Below are positions 23,501 to 36,062 of a stretch of DNA of 64,000 bases, in pieces. The stretch is from Onchocerca volvulus (lineage: Eukaryota > Nematoda > Chromadorea > Rhabditida > Onchocercidae). Every line of letters begins with the position of its first letter. The first letter of the stretch is position 1. The position numbers and the translations under genes were made by a program. The notes below the pieces were generated by a model, which had not been told where the DNA came from, searched no databases, and saw only the letters and a list, made by a program, of their open reading frames with translations. The stretch spans positions 14,067,661-14,131,660 of the forward strand of contig HG738137.1 of the NCBI GenBank assembly GCA_000499405.2, written 5' to 3'.

Positions 23501-26500
23501 ATCTGTTAAGTTAATGAGACCTTTAATTTATCAAGTTAACAAGTTCTTTTTTTCCTTTTAGCAATTTATCAAGTTCATGAGTTCCTTTTTTTTTCTTTCT
23601 TTTTTTTTCTCCTATCTATATGATTTGAGAGAACAAACGAGTGTTATATTACTGGAAAAAAAAATGAATATAGAAAATGAAAATCAAGATTAATTTTTAA
23701 AAAATATTAAAATTAATTAAATGAAAAAATTTATACTTAATAATTATGGCTCTAAGAAGATGTAGAAAAGATTGTTGACTAAGCATAGAAATGTTTCCAA
23801 AATGTAAATTGAATGAAGCAAATTTTGTTGTTGAAAGGAAAATGAGACAAAGGAAAAAATAGGCTCAAAGAATAGCTTGGCTTTGGCCACATGAATGATC
23901 ATGATAAAAGAGCCTATTACTACGAGCCTTAAGATTTTTACAATGAATGTAAATAGATTGAATCAAGCGAAAATCTTGTCAACATCAATCTTCTTCTCAT
24001 TCTCGATTTCTCGATAAATATGCAACCAAGAATATCAGTATATCGATTTAGGCTTATTTTTGCATTAACTTTTATTTTTCATTTCAATATAGGACTTTTT
24101 GTTTATTTATTGTTTTGTTTATTTGTTTATTTGTTTATTCGTTTATTTATTTTGCAATTGCTCAATATGTAATGATTCTTTGAGATTTAATTATATAATC
24201 TTTTTCTCGACATGTGAAAAAAAAAAATTATCTGCATAAAAATCAAGATTATACTGATATCGATTACAATTAGACTTAGTTCTGCATTAACTCATATATT
24301 TTAATTTTTTTTTAAATACAAGAAAAAATTTCATTAATTTATTTATTTTCCATTTATCTGTTTTTTTTATTTATTTGTTTATTCTTGTATTACTCAGTAA
24401 TTAATGATTTTTTTAAGGTGTTATTTATTACAAATATTAAAATTTTCCAGGAATTTGCGAAAAAAGATAATTCATTTTCTCTTTACTGCAAATATTTATT
24501 TCTTTTTTTCTGAAATAGTAATCGAGTATTTTTGAGAATTTTAAATCGTTTATGTAAAATTTCAAAAATTTTAATTTTTGGGAAAATTTTTTTTCATTTA
24601 TTCGCATTATTTGCTCAAAATTTATTATTATCGTCTGAATAATCTCATATAAATAGAAATTTTTCTTGTATTGACGCAATAAATTCGAAATAAATTCATA
24701 AAAGAATTCATATTGACTGCTTTCTTTCTCTTTTTTTGTTTTTCTATTTTTTTTTTCTTTTTTTTTTGGCAAGATAGATTTTAAAAAATTTGGAAAAAAA
24801 TTTTAACCTAATAAAAGCTGAAAATATCAGTGATTGGTAGAGGAAGTAAAAAAAAAAAGTAATAATAATAATAAAATGGAAGAATAATAATTGATAATAA
24901 CAAATTTTTGAAATTTGCTGAAATGAGATAGAAATAAAGCATAAATAAGTTTCGTGAAGAATAATATATTTGCATATTACACAAAATTTAAAAGTTTTTG
25001 TTTTATCATCGAATGTAATATAAAATTGTAATAAATAATTTATTAGTAAGCTTAAGTTTAAAATTACTAATAAATATTAGTTTAGTATTTGTTTGAAATT
25101 CAATTTCTTTCAAATCTTTTCACAACAACAACAACAACGACAACAGCAGTTAGTCTTAGTAGTAGTAGTAGTAGTAGTAGTTGTAGTAGTAGTAATAGCA
25201 TAGAAAAGTAGTAATCTAGTATAATAGTTTTAGAAATGAAGAAATAGCAAACAAAAAAGCAAGCAAGTAAACTGGCAAAAGAGCAAATTCGCAAACTTGC
25301 GAAAAAAAATAAACGATCAGTTTTCACGATGAACGTGACGCGTCTTTTGATCAGTAGTTTTTTTAACAAATTTTAATCGTTCTCTGAAAAATAACTATCG
25401 TTAGTTCATTTGTTTCAATTTTCTTCACTTTTTCTTCCTCTCTCTCTTTTTTTTTTTTTTTTTTTAATGCATTTTTTTTGTAGATATATAAATTTCAAGT
25501 AATTTATTATTTTTTTTTTTAAAGAATTCTAATTAATATTTTTGATTTTTATGAATTGATGAGAGGAAAAAGAAAAATTTGTTTCGTCTTTTTGATGACT
25601 ATATTTTTTTCGAAGAATTAATTTTAATTTTTTGTTCGAATTTTAATTTTATGATTAATAAGCGGTCCTTTCTTCTTTTTATCATTTTATGAATGAAATG
25701 CATATATTTTAAATAATTCGTTATTTTTTGAGAATTTTAATTATTATTTCTGGTTTTATGATTGATGAGAGGAAAAGAAAAAATGAATTTTTTCCTAGTC
25801 TTTTTTCATGAATATATATTTTTTGAAGCATTAATTTTAATTTTAATTTTATAATTTTTGTGATTAATAAGTAGGAAAGAAAAGAGAAAATTGTGTTATT
25901 AATTTATTTATTTCGAACAATTCCTTACATGTTTTTTAAGAATGTCCAATATTATTTCTAATTTTATAATTATTAGTGGGCAAAAGAAAAAAAAAAATTT
26001 CGTATCAATTCATTTGGAAATTAATGATGCTTCATCGAAGTTCAACCATTGCAGGAATTATAAAAGTACCACTTTTGCTATCAGTAAGTTTCAAAATTTT
26101 AGAAAGAACGAAAAATGAATTATTTAATTAAAATTTAATAAATCATAAGTTAATTGAATAGAATAGAGATGATTATTGTCAAGTTTTTATTTATTTTTTA
26201 TTATCCTTGCCATATTTTATCCATAGGAATGATTCGTAATACTGAATATGGTAATTATGGTAATAATTAATATTGTAATCTATAAATTACACCGATTTTG
26301 ATTTATCATTTCAGTTTTAAATCAAAATTTTATAATTTGAATACTTTTGTTTATTTTGAAAAATTTATCTTATAATTTCATTATTATTTAATTTGAAAAA
26401 ATTACAAGTCACAAATAATATAACGAAAAAGAAAATTATTTGGCATTTTCAAAATTTACAAATCATTTTATTATCTTTTTGTTATTTTATTTAATATTTG

Positions 26501-29500
26501 GAAAAAAGTGATAATTCGAAAAATATATTACTTAATTTTTAATTATTTAATTTGTAAATCATTTAGAGCTATCAAAAAGCAATTAATTTCCAAATGAAAA
26601 AATCATAAATCATTAATTTAAATTTCTGTTTTTCTTTTCTTTTTTTTTTTTTTTCAGGAAGGACAAAGTATAGCAATCGTTGATGAACCAACAACTCCAC
26701 AGCGTTTGGCGGTAGGCTTCGTAAATTATTAATTATTAATAATTAATAAAATAAATTTTTTCTTATCTAAGCTCAAATCTAACCTTTTTTTTTCGTTTTT
26801 CAATAATCATCTTTTTTTTTTTTTTGACTTTATATTCGGAAAATTTCAAGAACTTTCGAAATATTCGATTAGGAATTTTTCAACATTTCTATTGCATACG
26901 TTATTTGATTTCTTCATTTCACTTCTTATTTTACACATTTTTTTATTTTAATATTTGATTTAATTTCTTATTATAGAAAGAACGAGTGATTTTTTCTTAC
27001 AAATCCGAATATCGAGAAAAGATTTATTTCTTTCAAAAAAAAAAAAAGCCTTAGAATATGTTTTTGTCAAATTTCGAATGGAAAACTAAAATTTCTCACG
27101 CGCCAGTACTTCTCCTGTTGTTATAAAATTTTATATGAAGTGAAATGTTTTTTAAAAATATATTGAAATAATAATAGCAAGAGAAAGAAAGGAATGATGA
27201 AATAGTATCAATAAAAGTATTATTATCAATTATCAATATAGAACAAATAATGACAGAAATAGCAGATAGCATTTCATCGTTAGTTTAGTTTGTTTAAATG
27301 ATTATAATGGAAAATTTCACAAAAACAAATTTTCTTGCCAAGAAAAAAAAAATTTTGTTTTCTTTAACAATCGTTTGGACTTATGTGAAAAATAGGAAAA
27401 TATCATTTTTAAAAACAAATCATTATTCATCCATTCCATCAGTTTTTTTTTTTTTTTTTGAAATGTCATGACATCTTTTTCACACATTTTAACTGATTAT
27501 ATGAATTTCACACCTTTTAACTAATAAAATGCGAAATTCGCATAATTTAGATTTTACTGTTCCAGATAATTAAAATCTCATAAATTTCAGTCAATAAAGT
27601 TTAAATTACGTTTTTATTTCTTTATTAAAATGATTTGCCCTTATTTTTTGGTTTAGATTAAATTTTTGATATCATTTTAAATATACTTTATCATTTTGTA
27701 ATATTATTATCTTTCTTGAAGACGAATTTCTTGAAATGTACTTGATTGATAATGGTTGTCAAATTTCATCCGACGAAATGATTATATCGAAAAGATTGTG
27801 AAAAGTTGTTGGAAAAGATGTATCAATCTTCATCGGTTTATAATAGTTTGAGTTAAAATCGTAACATTTAGTGTAATAGTGGCAATTTTATGCTCGTTAA
27901 TACTTCGAACATAAATTATCAGTGGAATTTAAATTTATTAGAAATGTTGAATCATATTTCATTCCTTAATTAAATGTTGCTTTTAGAAAATCAACCATTG
28001 GAATTTTAAATTTTCAACTTTCTTACACATTATTTTGTTATGATTTTGTCTTGAAAAGTTTCGAATTTCAAACAAAATAATAAATAATATTAACAATCTG
28101 CAACTTTCATCTGTTCTTCTCTGATTTCATCAAAATATCAAAAATTGACCAAAAAAAGATCGATTGATCATAAAACGAAAAATTGTCCGAAATGGACTAT
28201 ATAATATGTATTTATGGTTGATAAAAATAACCAATGGTATACTGTATGATAATTGTCAAGTTCTTACGATAGTGAATTGCAGTATTAATATTAGAAGTAA
28301 TACTGTAAACATCAAATTCTTGTTACAGTGTCTTGCACAATCATTTTAATCCAAACAGCATAACTATGTCTTTCATTTATTTTGTCACATCAAAATTTGC
28401 TTAACAAAATTTATCCAATTCTTAATACAGTATTTCTAATTCTTCATCCTATCATCCCTACAGTATTTCTAATCTTTAATCTTATGGCAATCTTAATCCA
28501 ATATCTTACATTATTCTTAATCTATTATCCCAACCTTTTTATCCTATCCTCTTCTAATTCTTCTTATTTTTTTCTAGTAGTTTTTTTCTTATTTATCGAA
28601 ACATTGAATTGTCTGTTTATTAAGTTGTGCAAATTTAAAAAAAAAAAACTATTTAAAATTATTTATATAAATTTAAATTGTCCATTTAAACTCAATAAAA
28701 TTCTGTCTATTAAATTGTTTACTTGAATAAATTAGAATTCAAACTTAATTCTATTAATTCTACAATGTGTAAGTTTTATTGCATATATAATTTCAACTTT
28801 TTTTAAATTCATTTACTTGCAAATGTTGTTCATACGATTTAGAAAATCTTGCCATCTTATTCTGAGTTATTTTAGAATTTCTTTTCGCGGCCATTTCGAA
28901 ATAACGCATTGAAACGTACGAAAAGTGCAACAAAATTGGAAAAAAAGCGTGCAGCAAATCGAAATGATTTGTAAGTCTTTAATTACTCGATTAATTCATT
29001 ATAAGTTCTTCTAATTACTTCCTTAATTTATACAAGATTAACCGTTTCAAGCATTTGATCTTCAAATATTCGATCATTTTAACAGTAAAAATGATATAAT
29101 AGTATATAGAGATTCATATAATTTTAAACAATACAAAATATTTCATAATCATTGATTTAATTGTTATCAGTGATTGTGTGAAATTCAGTTGCTTATCAAT
29201 GAATTATAAACAATATGCAAATTTTCCTCCAAGATATTGCTTTAAACTTTTTTCATGGTAAAAAAAATCCGTTATATACGGCAAAATTTACTAAATTTTA
29301 AAGGGAAAAAACAAAAATTTTTTAACTGATAATAATTTTTAAGAAACCAGTATGCCCTCATAATATTGTTCAAAAAATTTTTATTTAATACTGTTAAACA
29401 CAGATTTGATAAGTCTGTTTTCGGATAATTATCATTATCAGATTATTTTTCCTGATTATAATTTTTAAGAAATCAGTATATTTGATAAATATTATTGAAC

Positions 29501-32500
29501 AATTTTTCCTTTTTTTGTGTAGTGTTAGACAAAAATTTGATAAAGTTGTTTTTGTTCTGATTATTATGAATTTATATATCATTACAATCAAACAAACTTG
29601 TCTTAACTTCAACTTGACTGTCTTAATTTGATCAATTTGTAATTGATTAAGCGGTTTGTATACTATTTACAAATATATTCTTTTCTATTTTACGACTTTT
29701 TTTTTGTCCATTTTTTTCATATGTTTCTTTGATAATATATGATATACTATCAATGTTATTAAATCAATTTTAATTATCGTACCCAAAATTATTTCTGAAA
29801 ATTCCAAAATCCCATATCTGAAATACATTTTGTATATATATATATATCACTGTTGGAATCAAAAATTAGATTTAAATCTTTTTTAAAAATTCAAAAGTTC
29901 TAGAATTCGAATATCTCAGCATGGTAAAGTAATATCGCGTTCCTTTCTTGCATATTAATTTCATTATTCGATTTCATGTCTATTAAAACAGTCAAGATCT
30001 TTCCTTTATTCGGTAGAATTATATCAATGATATTAATCTTATATTTCTAGAAAATTAGTTAAAATGAAAGAAATAATTCTATAGTAGACAAGAAATTAAA
30101 TTCCAAACCATTAAAGCCTTCCTATTTTTCTACTTTTTTTCAGTCAAAACTTTTGAATTTTAAAGTCTCGAAAATAAACTGTTAGCTTAAAATTTTTCGT
30201 CAAACTAATGTATCTGTGGCATGTTTTTTTTATTCGTTGTGCTTCTTTACACTAATTTTAAAACTAATTTTTTTATTTTGTGACTAGTTTAAAATATTTG
30301 ATAATATATTCCATTTCATTGGCTTATTTTTTATATAATTATTGAAATGAAAATTTTCTTGGAGTACAAAATAAAAAAAAAAAGCTTCGCATATAGTACA
30401 TAATAAAAATTTCATTTAAATTCTTTTTATGATATATCACCTTATCACCTTTTTCTTTTCGTATTCTTTTGAATTTTGCATCTTTCTCTTTTCAATCAAA
30501 TTAAAATTTTAATTTAATCATTTCTAGAGTTTATTCAATACATTTACAAAATTAAGAAACAAATTATATTATTCATCGTTATTTTTTCAAAATTTCTTTT
30601 TTCTTTTCAAATTTTTTTCCCTTATATTAAAATATATTCAGTTTGATCAAATTTTTTTATTGGATATCTGTTTACTTGATTACTTATTTAGTTGAACATT
30701 ATTAAAATTTAATCTATTCATTTTATCTTAACGGTTGGTTATAATTATAATTTATCTTAACTTTTACGTAAATGTGATTATTTTCTATTTACTTAATTAC
30801 TTATTTACTTTAATGTTCCATAAAAATTCAATCTATTCTTATTGTCTTAAAAGTAAGTCTGTAACTTACGCTGACTTTTTACACATATAAATATGATTAC
30901 TTTCCAAACTGCTAAAATATAATTTACCAATTTATAGTGAAAATATAATTTGTCATTTTAAAATATTTATACATAACGATTGAATCGGAAAACTATATTT
31001 TTATAATTTTTTAAAATAAATTTTATGAAATCGTTTTGATAAAATTATTACAATTTTAACATTATTCATCAAAGTTTTTTCAAAAAAAAAAAAAAACAAA
31101 AAAAACAAAAAGCTGAAAGCTATTCATTTTATTCGCTAATCCACATATTTGCAAATTTGATAGAAATTATTTGAAAATAAGTTTTATCGAATTTTCTCTC
31201 CTTCTCCTTTCATATATTTATTACAAATTATTCAGTTGAAGTTTATTTTTTTTTTTGCTGAAATTGTTTGTTTATCTTGTCAAAAATTGCTTTCTTAAAA
31301 ATTATTCTGTTTGTTTAATCAAATGCCCGCTTAATTAAATGTTAGAATTTTTTTTAAACTATGAAGCAAAATTAATCCATTAATTATTTTATTAATTAAT
31401 CAATATTTTTCAATTGGAAATTTAATGCTTTTTTTTAAAGTGTTTGTTCGAATCACATGCAGCTGAACAATTTTTGTAATATTTCCATCCTTTTTTAAAT
31501 TTCATATTAAACTTTCCATTTGCTGAGCAATCCTACTATAGTATCCCCAATAACCTTTTCATCCACCATTTTTTACTGTTTTACTGAAGAAATAAACTGC
31601 TTCCTAAATATTTCTCTCTTATTTGTTTTCTTTATAGGCTAATTTCAATTTTTTTTCCGATTTTATGTAAAAATAGTCATTATATTAACATTTAGCCAAA
31701 AGAATTTGATAATTAAATAGAAATTAAGTTTATTAAGTATTATTAATTGCTAATATTTTTACAACGATTTCATCATTATCACCAACAAATATAAATTATT
31801 CATTTTTTTTTTTTTTTTTTTAACCTAAATTATTGTATGACAAAGACATTTTCATTTAAATGATAAAATAATTATTTTTATATAATCAATGAACAAAAGA
31901 ACAGGAAAAGATCCGGTTTATGTAACCGGTAAATAAAACTAAGAGCAAATAAGTGTAATTAATAAGTATATGAGAAGAAAGTTAATTTAAAAAATATTGA
32001 AAGAAGTATTGTAGCAAAATTTATTTTAAACATTTAAGTATTTAAGAAAATTTTAAATTTAACAAACTTTTGTGATTATTTTTTGATATTACATTTAAAT
32101 ACAGAATTATACGATTAATTTTATGGGTGCAATTAATATTTTCAATGATAAGTTACTATTTGTTTTATTTTAGCCAAACTTCAAAATTTTCATACAAATT
32201 TAATTAAAACAAACGCTTATAATTTTTCTTATAATCTGCGTTGAAGTAATTTTGCTTTTAACACAAATAAAATTTGCATTTTTTCTTTTCTATCTTTCAT
32301 TATTTGAATTTTTTAAATTATTTCAAAATTATATATTTAATCTAAAATATTTCTTAGTCCCTTTCGTAAATTTCCTATTTTTAGTAGCCTACTTACAAAA
32401 TATAATCTGTCCAATTTTAATTTAATCCAATATCATTTTTGCTACCATTTTTCTGATAGCTATTCGATTGAATTTTAATTTAAGAATTCTAATCATAAAA

Positions 32501-35500
32501 ACATTTTCGTTATTATTATTTTTAAATAGTTATATTGAGTTTTCGTTTAAAAATTTTATCATTTTAACAATCATTTTTTTAATAGGTATATGCAACTTTA
32601 ACTTAAGATTCTTATTACAATACCATTCCTGCTGTTATCAATTGTCGCTGTTATCGTCACAAAATTGTAGGGGTGGATTCTGTTTTCAGTTCTCACAAGT
32701 TTCTTTAATTTTGTTGTTTCACTTACTTGGAAACAAACCCCAAACTTGGGTAATTAAACCTTATTATAACAAATTTGTTAATTTGTTAACGAACGCAGAA
32801 ATTATATAACAATGAAATTTCGATAATATCAAAGAGATAACTTTTATGAAGAGAATATAATCCAAAGAAAAAGAGATTTGGCTAGGCAATAAAAAGAATA
32901 CCCAATACTACGAACAGAACCATCCGACTGAGCTTTTGGCTGCTCATGTGCTGAAATGATTTTTGTGCTCAGGAGCCGCTTCTTTTTCGCGAATGGAGGA
33001 TTCTGATATCATTTTTGGTCGACAAGAAAGCTTCTTTGTTGCTTCAGAAGTTCGCGCCTTTTTTAACGCATGAGAATGTGCTTGTGATTAGCGCATAATG
33101 AAAGAGAGCTCTTTTTTTGAAGCTCATTGACTTGATAGACAAAAAAAAAAAAAAATAATTTCACAATTAACTACAGCAAATATGTAATGTCAAATTTAAA
33201 ACAAAGAAATCACTGGTTCTCTTCTTTTGTCTTCGCAATTTCAGCGATAACAATTACAAGTTTATAATACTGTAATTTCTTTTTTTTTTTGTAGATTTTT
33301 TGGTAATTTTTCGTTCTACTGTTTTACCTTTTCCAATTTTTTTTTCTTCCTGCCGCTGCAGGGAGCGTCCCGCTATTTCTCGTTTCGCATTTTTTTAACA
33401 TTTCTATTGGTATTTTTTCCAAAAATTTCGCCTCTTCCGTTTCCTATTCCCCCGCCTTTTACAATCATTCCTATACAATTGTCTGACATAAAATAGCAAT
33501 ATTCAATCAACAAATACAAATGTATTAATTGTTCCGTTTGAAATTAGTTTAATCTTTTTTTTTTTTTTTTTTTTTTTGAAAAAAGTTTGATCACTTCAAT
33601 AGATTGGTTTTTCAAATTGTTAAATTTTCTTAAAATGGTATCTTCCAACCAAAACAAAATGACATCTTTGTTTTCTGGATTGTTCAATTGCTATCTGTTA
33701 GCAGTTTTCAGGATTCTTATCTTATCTTGAGATAACTTTTCTTAGCAAATTTTTCGGATTGTTATGCTTTCTTAATTAAATGAGATCTTCCGACAGGTTC
33801 TCCAGACTGTCGAAATAATGTCTCTTCGAGTTTTTCTGAATTGTTATTTTATTTTGAGATAGCATTTTCTGGCAGGTTTTCCAGATTGTTATTTTTTCTT
33901 AAAATAATATCTTCCACCCCGTTTCCCGAATTGTTGAAGTGGCATCTGTCAGCAATTTTTCGGGGTTATTCTATCTTGAAATGATATTTCCGAGTATATT
34001 TTCTGGATTGTTATTCAGTCTTGAAATGATATTTCTTAGCTGATTTTCCGTTTTGTTAAAATAAAGTCTCTTAGCAGTTTTTCTGTCTTGAAATAGTCCT
34101 CTCAACTATTTTTTTGAATTATTATTCTGTTTTATAATAGTTTCCAAACAATTTTTCCGGATTATTATTTTATTTCGAAAAGAATCTTTGATGCAAAATC
34201 TACTGAAATGATATACTAATTTTAGCGTAAATTCAAACATTAATTATAGATCGGAAAAAAGACATTATATTTAAATCATTAAGTAATTTATTTCCTTCGC
34301 TTCTTAATTGTTTGGCATTTTCGATAATTCGGATTTGTTGATTTCTATAGTACTGCTTTTTTGACGCGCTAAAAAGCTTCCGGAGGCTTTCGAAATTTAA
34401 TTAATTTTCATTTGCCTCATTTTGATAATATCAATTTAAATCTTCCACATTTTAAAACTAATCCAAAAGGAAATTTTGTCAAGCACGTTTTTTTCTTCCA
34501 TCACAGATAAATGGAAATTATTTAAATTCAGTTGAAATTATTTGAACATGTATAAAATTATTAATAGATTTTCATAATCAGAATTTTTATTAAATTTTCC
34601 ATTTCACCCTTTTATTACTTCCTTTATTACATAATTTTATTGATAAAGTGATCTGCTTGATTTATTTTTTTTTAAAACGTTTATAAAAAAAAAGAAGTTA
34701 AAATCTTAGATTTTATAAAAGAAATGGGATTAAATTCTACTACAATTCATGGATATAATACAAGAAAAACAATCCGTTCATCATCTTTATCCCTTATCAC
34801 TTATCATTCATCATTATCATCATCGTCATATTATCATCATTATCATTCATCATCAACAATAATTTATACGCAACACATTCCACCTACCAAAATAACAGTT
34901 TATAATAATTCAAGTACGAAAAGGTATTTTTTATATAAATCAAATGCTTGAATATTTTCAAAAAAAAAAATATTTTTTTCATTTTTCATTTTTTTTTTGA
35001 ACTTTCTTCAAAATTTCAAAGTATAGTACAAAATTTCAAGCAAATGTTTTTATTTCTAAAATTTAAAAGAAAAAAAAAAGTTCAAAATTTTAGCATAAAG
35101 CATAATATTTTGCAACAATCCGATGAAAATATATGCAGTGGTGAACGATTACCTACGCCATCCTATCGTCATTCAACTTTTCGACCTTATCTGATACCGC
35201 AAGAAGATGATAATTCATTCCGGCCAAGTCGTTCGCATGAAAGTTTATTAGCTTTTTCATCTACGATCGATTTAGGTTTGTTTTTATAATATCAAATTCG
35301 GAAATCTTATCCGGAATGTTTCAAGGATGGAAAAAAATAAATATCTAAATTGCTTCACTCAACTTAAGTTACAATTAAGTTACAAATTTCTTTTTTGAAA
35401 ATTTCAATAATTTAAATCTAATTAATTTCAATATTTAATTGCAGGAGTCAGAAATTTAATTTCATTTTTAGAAGGGAAAAAAGAAAGAAAATGCTAAGAA

Positions 35501-36031
35501 TTAACAGATTTATTACAAAAAAAATCCTGAAAATATTAATTTACTAATTAAAAGTTTTTGTGAATTGAATTTCGGATTCTGAATCTTTTTTCTTTCGCAT
35601 AATATATGTTCAGATGAAGAATTAACGGATTTATTACAAAAAAAAAACCTAAAAATATTAATTTATTAATTACAAATTTTTGTGAATTGAATTTTGGATT
35701 CTGAATCTACCTTCTTTTTCGTAATGATCTATGTTCAGATGATCCATCAAATATTGACGTATCAAATTGCTTGAAATCAGAAAATACCCATTACAATTGC
35801 CATAATTCGCGTGAACGAAATCGATGGCTTGAAAGGTTAATTTTTTTTACAAATTACTACTTTAATTGATAGCTTTTTTGATTGTAATACTTTTATCAAA
35901 TATTTTAGACGGGATAAAATAGCGTTCAGTTTGAAATTTTTTCCTAAATTTCAAATATTTCGTAATTAAGTTTTTCTGAAAATTTTCAAAATTTAATGAT
36001 GTAAAGTTAGATGATTTATTTTTAAGTGTAT

Positions 36032-36062
<31 letters not shown>

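Larger units (their letters stand above)
21978..26657 (+). other. Intron 2
   Basis: Holds a cluster of TTACGGTA (22395-22475), a diverged AATTTATCAAGTT-type repeat (23370-23600) and a trinucleotide tract (25120-25200). No supported gene on either strand; a minus-strand frame near 24437-24772 is Lys/Phe low-complexity. Confidence 0.7.
28971..34723 (+). other. Intron 4, upstream part
   Basis: Contains a two-copy duplication at 29325-29550, another at 30665-30900, a GC-richer island at 32880-33110, a promoter-like island at 33340-33480 and a minisatellite at 33650-34190, then alternative first exon f. Confidence 0.65.

Noticed and set aside
24437..24772. 111-codon minus-strand frame
   Set aside because: Lys/Glu/Phe-rich frame from A/T tracts; no motif or splice context.
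28382..28726. 114-codon + frame with hydrophobic repeats
   Set aside because: A tandem repeat (CAGTATTTCTAAT theme) gives the apparent hydrophobic protein.
32468..32809. 113-codon + frame in intron 4
   Set aside because: Starts without ATG, begins in a repeat, no splice site in the right phase; its last 60 codons are mildly coding-like but unrecognised.
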